Positions 50,401 to 59,400 of a DNA stretch of 64,000 nt are shown here, piece after piece. How positions within the stretch are numbered: the first letter of the stretch is position 1; every line of letters begins with the position of its first letter. Source of the stretch: Thalassia testudinum (Eukaryota > Streptophyta > Magnoliopsida > Alismatales > Hydrocharitaceae); the NCBI GenBank assembly GCA_037157565.1, contig JAZHRO010000013.1, positions 39,126,501 through 39,190,500 on the forward strand, in the 5' to 3' direction. A program made the position numbers and the translations under genes. The notes beneath the pieces are model-generated. The model had not been told where the DNA came from and did no database searches. It saw only the letters and a program-made list of their open reading frames with translations.

Positions 50401-53400
50401 GCTAATGACATTGTATTGGTTGATGAGGCAAGAGTTGAGTGAACAAAAAACTTGAGCTTTGGAGGAAAGCCTTAGAAGCTAAAGGACTACGCCTAAGCAA
50501 GACAAAGACTGAGTATATGGAATGTAAGTTTAGTAGTAGAGGGAACAATGCAGGGATGGAGCTAAAAATTGAAGAGTAAATTCCAATGAAAGATGCTTTT
50601 AAGTACTTGGGATCCATTTTGCAACAAGATTGTGGAATTGATGGAGATGTTACACAGAATTAATGCAAAGTGGTTGAAATGGAGGGGTGCATCTGGTGTT
50701 CTCTGTGATAAGAGAATTCCTTTAAAAGTCAAAGGAAACTACTATCGAGCTACGGTAAGACTAACCATGCTATATAGTTCTAAATGTTGGGTTATCAACT
50801 ATAGGCATGTGCAGAAGTCTGTGGCAGAAATGATGTTAAGATGGATGTGTGGTCATACAAGGACCATATTTCAAATGAGATTATTAGAGAAAAAGTTAGG
50901 GTATTACCGATAGAGAATAAAATGAGAGAGACACACCTAAGATAGCTTAGGCATTTGTAAAGAAGGCCAGTAGATGCTCCACTCAAGAGATGCAAGAAGT
51001 TGGAGGTTGAACTTGCTAAGAGGGGGCAAGGAAGACCAAACAAGTGTTGGAAAAAAATTATTAAGTATGACATCAATTACTTTAATTTAAGTCCTGAAAT
51101 AGCTCAAAATCGATCTATGTGGAGACAAAGAATACATATAGCCGACCCCACTTAATGTAAGAAAGGGCTTCGTTGTTGTTGTACAAACTCTTCCATTGAA
51201 TCGTCCTAATGAATCTTCATAAGCATCCTTCACACCTTCTGTTATCAGCCCGCCCCAGCTAGAACTTAAACCATTGCCAGAAAGTCTGAAATATGAGTTC
51301 TTAGAACCAAAGAAGATGCTTCCTGTGATTATCAGTGACTAAGGAACAAGAATCAAAATTGATTAGGGTCCTAAAGGTACATAGCAATTGGTTGGACCAT
51401 TCATGACCTTAAGGGAATCGAGCCATCTTATTGTATCATCGGATTTATATGGAAGATGGATCCTGCCTTTCTCGCCAGATGCAGAGAAGGCTGAACCCCA
51501 ATATGCGAGAAGTGGTCAAGAAGGAAATAATCAAGTGGCTTAATGCAGGAATCATATACCCGATCGCGGATAGTCCCTGGGTTAGTCCTGTGCAAACTGT
51601 TCCCAAGAAAAAAGTGATTACCGTAGTGACTAACGAGAAAGGTGAATCTATCACGACCCATTTAGCTTCCTGTTGGAGAGACTGTATCAATTACAGGAAG
51701 CTGAACACAGCTACCAAAAAAGATTATTTTCCGCTACCTTTCATTGACCAAATTCTTGAAAGGTTAGCCGGACAGAAATTATTCTGTTTCCTGGATGGTA
51801 ATTTGGAATATAACCAAGTTCCTATCCATCCCGAAGGCTAGGAAAAGATAACTTTCACATGTCCCTACGGAACCTTTGCATTCCGTAAAATGCCATCTAG
51901 GATTTGTATTGCACATGCGACTTTTCAAAGGTGCTTGCTTGCCATCTTTTCTGACATTGTGGGAGATTGTCTTAAGGTATTCATGGATGATTTCTCCGTT
52001 TTCGGAGATTTTTTCGAGTCTTGCCTAGCTAACTTAGAATTGATCCTTAAGAGATGCACGGTTGGTCCTTAGCTGGGAAAAGAGCCACTTTATGACACAA
52101 GAAGGCATTGTCTTAGGTCATGCGGTCTCTAACCGGGGTATTAAAGTCGATAAGGCTAAGGTAGATGCTATCTCCAAACTTCCTCCACCTACATTTGTCA
52201 AACAAATCCGACCATTCCTTGGTCATGTGGGTTTTTAAAGGAGGTTCATCAAGGACTTTTCTAAGGTTCCTCGACCTTTGAGCAAACTTCTGGCTAAAGA
52301 GACGCCGTTTAAATTTGATAAAGCATGACACAAGGCATTTAATTTACTCAAAATAACAGTCACTTGTGCTTCGACGTTGCAACCACCGGTCTGGACAACC
52401 TCATTTGAGATCATGACCGACGCTTTTGATTACACGATCAGGGTTGTTTTGAGTCAAAAGATTGACCAAAAGCCCTCTGTCATTTACTACGCTAGCAAAA
52501 CTTTGGACGAGCCCCAGAGGAACTACACTGTTACAGAAAAGGAATTGCTAGCTGTGGTTTTTTTATTTGGAAAAATTTAAAGCTTATCTTTTAGGATCTC
52601 ATGTCATCATCTATACCAACTACTCGACCTTGAGACATCTCTTGGTAAAAAAGGATGCCAAACCCCTGCTCATTTGATAGATTCTTTTACTTCAAGAAAT
52701 TGATCTTGAAATTAAAGACAAATTCGGGGCACAAAATGTAGTGGCGGATCATCTTTCGAGAATCCTAATTGATTCTCCACGTCCGAATATTCCAATTACT
52801 GGCACCTTCCCAGACGAGACCATCCTTATAGTTTCAGATATCCAAACCCCTTAATTCGCTAACATGGTTAATTATTTAGCCGTTGGTCAAATCCCCCCAG
52901 ATTTAACTAAGCAACAATGGGATAGACTTGTATCAAAGGCCAAATATTACTTTTAGGATGACCTTGAACCATACCGCATCAGCTCTGATCAAATTATTCA
53001 CCAATGTGTCCTAGAAAATGAGTTTCAAAGCATACCTGAGTTCCGCCATGCATCTGTGTGTGGTGGACATTTCCCCGGGAAAAAGACGGCAGCGAAGATT
53101 CTGCAATATGGATTTTATTGGTCGTCTTTATTCAAGGATGCCCAGGAATTCTCGAGGTCATGTTCTCGATGTCAAGCACTTGAGAGTATAGCCAAGAGAG
53201 ACATGATGCCTCCAAACCCGATCCTTCCCGTCGAAATCTTTGATGTTTGGGACATCAATTTTATGAAACCCTTCCTCCATTTGGACACTAGTACATCCTC
53301 GTAGCTGTTGACTACGTGTCTAAATGGATCGAGGCTATTCCTGCCCAAACCAATGACCATAAGGTGGTCATTGATTTTGTCAAGACGAATGTCTTCAGTC

Positions 53401-56400
53401 GGTTTGAGATTCCGAGGACTGTCATCAGCGATGGTGGTACCCATTTTACCAATGCCCAGTTCAGAAATTTATTGGCAAAATACGGGGTAAATCATAGAAT
53501 TTCCACACCTTAACACCCTAAGACGAACGGATAAGTCGATATCTCCAATTGGGATATCAAAAACATCCTACAGAAAACGATTAGGCCTGATAAGAAAGAC
53601 GACTCAAAAGCTTGATGGCACTCTTTCGGCCTACTGTACGGCGTACAAGACGCCTATCAGCATGTCATCGTTTCATTTGGTGTATGGTAAGGCATGCCAT
53701 TTACCTGTAAAAATTGAACACCAAGCATTCTGGGTAATTAAGAAATGCAATTTTGACCTTAGTTTAGCCAGAAAGATCACGAACTCCAACTATCTAAGTT
53801 GGAGGAGCTTAGAAATGATACATATGAAAATGCCAATATCTATAATGCTAAGACCAAAGTTCTTCATGACCATCTGATTTCACGAAAGAGCTTTGAGCCA
53901 AACCAGGTCTGGCTATTTGATTTTCGACTTAAGCTCTTTCCCGACAAGCTTAGGTTAAAATGGGACGTCTCGTTCATCATTGATCGGATATTCCCAAACG
54001 GGGCCATTGAGATTTTTGACCCAAAGACGGGTAACTCTTTCAAGGTCAACGGACATCTAAAATCTTATGTTGATTGCGTTATCCCAGAACCCATCTTAGA
54101 GAAGGTTGCTTTAACCTTGATTTAACTTCTTTGGCTAGACCCCACTTAGCTGATGGCACTAAACTTAGTATTTGTACAGTCTGACTCAGAGTTGACCAGA
54201 ACATCACAGAATACAGGTGATATTTTCTTCATTCTACCCTTTTCTCATGCCTTTTATTTTTATGAGGACATTGTATAAGCTAGGCATGGGAGGGTAGATT
54301 CATTTCTGAATCATATTGTCAACTCTATGGAGTTTTTGTAAATTTCCTTTATTTTTCCCTTTATGATTAAAAAATAAAAAAAATTGAATTAGGAAAAGAG
54401 AACTTAGGCGTTAGAGTTTTTCAACCTTAGGAAAGAATATAATAAGCTCTAAGCACTTAGACTCTTCAGGTTTTTGGGCTTAATCAGCCCAGGTGTCTAC
54501 TAAAATGTGGATTTGTTTCTCTATTCCTCACCATTCTAAATTCATTTCTAATTAATTAAATAAGTTGGGATGATAAGTACATGATTTATCAACCCACTCT
54601 CTAATTTGAGGAGACTTTTAGTTTAAAGCATCTACACACTATTTGCACTGACTCATTTTTTGACAGTTTTAACGAAAATTCTGTAGCTAATGAACCTTCT
54701 ATTGTAGTATGGCTGGCAAGTTGTCGCAGGTTTGACGCCCTATTAGCCGATTGTCCAGAGCCTAGCCACATGAGCATTCTCTTTCTGCTGCCTTTAAGTA
54801 AATCTTAGATTAAGAAAGCCACCTACTTAAAAAAAACTCAAGAAAAAAAGTATATGTGATGAAAAAATAGAAAAGGAGAATATATATATATAAATAAGCC
54901 ACACTTCATCGCACGAGTATGGCTAGCAAGTTACCGTAGGTTTGATGCAGCATTAGTCAGTTATCCAGAACCCAGCTCACAAAATGCACGTTTAATTCCA
55001 GACACTTAGGAAGAAGCAGGAAAGTAGAATAAGCCAGGGAGATATACACTGCATTCGTCCTTGTGTTGACCCCATAAAAATAAAAAGTATGGAGAAAGCT
55101 ATCAATCGAACATATACACGTTTAGGCAGAAATTCTTCATTGGGGTCACCTAGGGTTCGTAGAAACCTGAGGTCCATTCTAATTATCGATCAGTATCACA
55201 ATTTCACAAACACATGCTTAGAACTTAGAGTTCTTTTCGAGTCTAGGGTGGGTTGGATAGCCATAGAAAGCTACCCCGAAACTCTATACTCAAAAATCTA
55301 AAAAAATGTATTTGCTTTTAAATAAGGCGAGGGCTTGGGCGGTCTATATTTTGGCAGATGCCCAGGTACTATTGAGTCTCTGAACTCAGGTCTTTAATAG
55401 AAATTTCCTAGTGTTGAGAAATAACTATTGCCCAAGTAATTTGACCCTAATTCTTTTATAAATAGCAGGTAGTTTTGTTAGGGACTAGTACAAGATAGGC
55501 ATGGGGGTGTAATGTACACACATCTAATTGACCTAAAATGTCTATTTATGCATGTTCCTAACGTCATAGAAGTATCATACATTATAAATATTGCATAATA
55601 TACATCAACAGGAATTTCGATTAATTTGTACAAATTGTATAGTAATTCACCTCTTAATGTGGCCAGGGGACAGGTGGCATCGTTATGAGGCCTCAAATTG
55701 AAGATCCAACCATACAGATCTGATCAGGACAACAATCGAAGTCCAACGCCTCTGCGATCGCCCCGATCGGACTTTCGTAGCATCAGATGCAATCCAAGGA
55801 AGTTTAGAGGTCAAGGGGCAATGTGATGAAAATCTGGACTTCAGACGACAAATCCAACTACACGGATGGGTTTGGATCAACGATTGCAACCCAACGACGC
55901 AAAAATCGATCCAATCTGACATCCATAGCACCACTTCGAGCATTTGAAGATGGGCGACCCAGATGGCACCATGTGGCGCCATCCAAGCCACCGGTGCCCC
56001 TCCTCATCAAAGCAGCCTCGATCTTACCCGTCAAATCTTCATCCAACGGTTGACAGCACGTGAACGGAAATTTGAAAACGCAACCATCCAAGGAGATAGC
56101 ATAGCAGTCGAAGCTCTCACGTGCAACACGAGGCGTGCGTTCGAATCTGCGTGAGTGGATTCAATCCACTGAAGAGGAGGCGCAGCGAAACTTGGTCATC
56201 GGATGTACGATGAGTGGCTGATGTAGTGGCTATGTGGCACGCTGACGCACATTGGATGCACACGTGCGTGACAACGTGCGATCTAACGCGTTGAGGCACG
56301 ATCTGAAGATGCGGGCAAGCGCGATTCTCAGCTGTTGATGCGTGATCCAACGATGATGAGAGTGATTATGTAGCAGCTTAACGTGTGAAGAGGAAGTGGT

Positions 56401-59400
56401 ATCGACGCGTTCTCAGCCCTCTGATCTTGATCAGAGGGTTGAGATCAACCCAAGCGCTTAACACTTGAAGGTGATGGGATGAGTAACGTGGCGCGACGTA
56501 GGACGTCGAACCAATGACAAGCAGCTGAGATCTAAGGCGTGACTTCACCAATGTTTAGCTACAATGACGTGCGTGTGTCACTAAAGGTTTGTATTTAATT
56601 TTAAAGATGTGAAGTACCTCTTTTGCCCACATATGTTCAACTATAAATAGGACCCCATACCTACTCGTCACATCATCCTTTCTCTCAACCTCCCAAAGAG
56701 CTAAGAACAATGCTCTCAAGCTCGCTCTAGTGCTACCAAGCTACGGTAAACTCCACTAGAGTAAAAACACAACTTTTCACTTCTCACCCCCTTCGCGGAG
56801 CCCTCACCAGCCGTCCTCTCGTCCCCGTTCCGGAAGCGGATCCTGCAACAATGACGCACTGCCTCATCCCCGATTCTTCCAGATTCGCACTCCTTCCTCC
56901 GTCTCCGCTTTCCTTCCTCCAGGCGTCGATCGTCCAACTCGTCCTTCAAGCATTCATCGAGAAGGATAATCTCTCATCCCCTATCTTTTTATTGCTTTCT
57001 AGCGTAGATTTTCAGCTTTATAGTTGTAGCAAGTAGTTGTAATTGACATTATCCTAGTTATAAAAGTTTCTCTCTTGTTTATATTGCAAGTAGATTAGTT
57101 GTTTATAGCCATTGTGAATGTCTCCATTATAAAGAAAATACAAAAAAATATAACTACGATTTTATAATCGACGTAGCCTACCCGTGTTCGATCCGGGACT
57201 CACTAGAGTTTCGGTAATTTTATTTGATAGCGGATTTTTACGCACTACGACGACGGATTTTTAACTCAATCTTTTCGCGTACAAAATCTCGCTAATCATC
57301 GTTGCTTACGTAGCAACCTTAGTAGTCGTTGTGGCGGCTATTGTGAACTTGTCTTCTCTCAGAAGAGCACGTAGCTTCTCCATATCTTAAAGAGTCAGGG
57401 AGTCTACGCGTGAGGTGCTAGTAGCCCCACGTGGTGGCCTCCTAAACTTCTCCCAACACTTATCTTGTGGATAATTGTTGCGGCCATAGTGTTGACACTT
57501 CGAGTAGATGCAGCCAGATTCACGTCCATGCCCTCATCCTCACCCCGAACTTGCTTCTGGAATAGCAAGAGCAGAGCTCTCACCTCTTGGCGTGTCTTCC
57601 TCCTCAAGTATCTCCATCTTGAGGAAACGACAGAAGATGGTCTCCAAATCTACTTTCCCTTTTGAAGAAAGAATATGATCGTATGCAGCTTGATAACGAG
57701 AATTCAATCTTGATAAAAACTTGGTAGATTACCAAACCGCACGTGTTTCCCCTTGCTTGTTGCAACAGAGAAGCTCCTAGATCTCCAACTCCTCGAATAG
57801 CACATTCATCTTCTCGTAATATTTTGTTAAGGATTGCTCTCCTTGACAGACTGTCCAAATACAGGTCTAGAGCTTGGTGATGAAGGCGTTATTCAAGGTT
57901 CAGGCATACCTCTTCTCGAGGGTCATCCAAATCTCGAACACGCTCCTTTCGTAGAGCATATTCGAGGCTATGGATGGGTTCGTCGAGTTCATGAGCCAGT
58001 TCATGACGATGTAATTCTCCTTCTCATACTTTTTCTTGTCATCTTTGAAGTATAGCGCCTCCTCAAGGAGAATACTCAGTTTCTCTTAGCCTCCAAGAAA
58101 GATCTTGATGGCACAAGCCCATAAGTAGTTGGAAGCGCCACTCAACTTGATGGTTGTTCCGGAGACAACCACCTTGCTTTCTCTATGGCCGAGCGTGGCG
58201 TCTTTGACTGTCCTGGTAGATTTTGCCATTTTCTTCTAGTCCAACTTTTCCGCGTAAGGCACCGGATTTATCGAGGTGGACTTCTTGGATGCAAGAACCA
58301 CCAACTTGTGGTCTAGATACCCACATGCACAAGGAGCCTAGATCGAAGGCTCTGATACCATGTCAGATTGACAACGAATATTGGAGTGTGGTGACTCCAA
58401 GTGCGTGGGAAAATTGTCCCAACAGGGAACTATCCACGTGTGGACAAGGAGGTAGCACTAGAACACACAGTAGTAGGTTGTTGCTGGTTTAAGACGTCAG
58501 GATTGGACGTCAGACGTCTGACCTGGGCATCTGCAGAGAGGGCCAAGAGTTGGAGAAGGAGAGAGGAGAGGAGCTTCGAGTTTATGGAAATATTATTGTA
58601 TTGCTCAAATGAAAATAGTTGGGGAGGCTCTCTATTTATAGAGAGAACATACCCCCTAAAAATAGTAAAGATCCTATTCCTATTAGAGATTAGATCTTCT
58701 CTCATTTGGAAAGATCCAATCTCTTAACAAATCCCAAAACTTATTTCCTAAACCAACTTTGCTAAAAATAAGAAACAACTAAGAACAGGAAACAACTAAT
58801 TTTGGTGCACCCAAAATTGATCCAAAGGACCCCTACACCGCCAGTCTACTGGGCCTCTAGATTGATGCCACGTGGCCTCCTCTAAAATCCCAACAAATAC
58901 CAATGTCAAGTTAATAGGGGCCAAGAGCGAAGTGTCGGGTGCTTCTCTGGAGAAATAGATAGGCATATATTTGAATTTTCATCGATAGGGAAAGAAAATC
59001 AAGGTTCTAGGTTTAAGCAAAAATTAAAGACAGGTCACATCAAAAATTTCGGATGGATCCCTTTTTTGGAAAATTGATCAGTGGATTTGCAATGAAAAAT
59101 GATAGTTTAAGAGCAAAAGTGAAATTAAAAACAACAATTCTTTCTCTCAAAAACAAAAAGAAAAAACAATTCAATGGTGTATCCATATTTTCCCTAACTA
59201 AATTGATCCTTGAGAGGGCATACCCAGGAAAATATCGGCACCCTCTTCAAGTCGTTTTTACTAGTTAAAATAAACACAACCAATTTCAAAACAAAAATTC
59301 ATCACATGTTAATATGTCATACAAAATGGGGTTTGCAAGGAGAAAAAACTACATGCTAGAATCTAATTTTCTGACCTTGCGTCAGGAATTCCATGGCAGA

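Larger units (their letters stand above)
44115..57298 (+). mobile_element. Athila-type Ty3/gypsy element (13.2 kb), inserted in copia E
   Basis: The LTRs are 44115-45878 and 55508-57298. They are flanked by TCATT (44110-44114) and TCGTT (57299-57303), a target duplication with one change. The primer site TTGGCGTTGTTGCC (45881-45894) is the TTGGCGCCGTTGCC type used by plant Athila elements. The order gag, protease, RT, RNase H, integrase and a long 3' non-coding spacer fits Athila. Each domain carries stops or frameshifts, and the element is further split by an RTE LINE at 49795-51182. No envelope-like ORF was found in 54130-55500. It runs opposite to MAP1A. Confidence 0.93.
43394..58895 (-). 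mobile_element. Copia E: short LTR element with gag but no pol, split by an Athila insertion
   Basis: The 5' LTR is 58361-58895 and the 3' LTR is 43394-43962. On the minus strand the primer site TGGTATCAGAGCCTTCGA (58343-58360) follows the 5' LTR, and CTTAAGGGGAAGTG abuts the 3' LTR. The gypsy element 44115-57298 is inserted between. Removing it leaves only 57299-58360 and 43963-44114, about 1.2 kb, as interior. That interior encodes a gag-like protein from an ATG at 58229 ([15 protein letters not shown]) through a zinc-knuckle-like [12 protein letters not shown] (near 57490) to EEDEWWEV and a stop near 44024. No protease, integrase or RT is present. The original element was about 2.3 kb, the layout of TR-GAG non-autonomous elements. 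LTRs contain a TATA box on the minus strand and CACGTG boxes. A target duplication was not found. Confidence 0.85.

Noticed and set aside
54126..55507. Envelope-like gene of the Athila element
   Set aside because: Only short frames; no signal peptide or membrane-spanning pattern.
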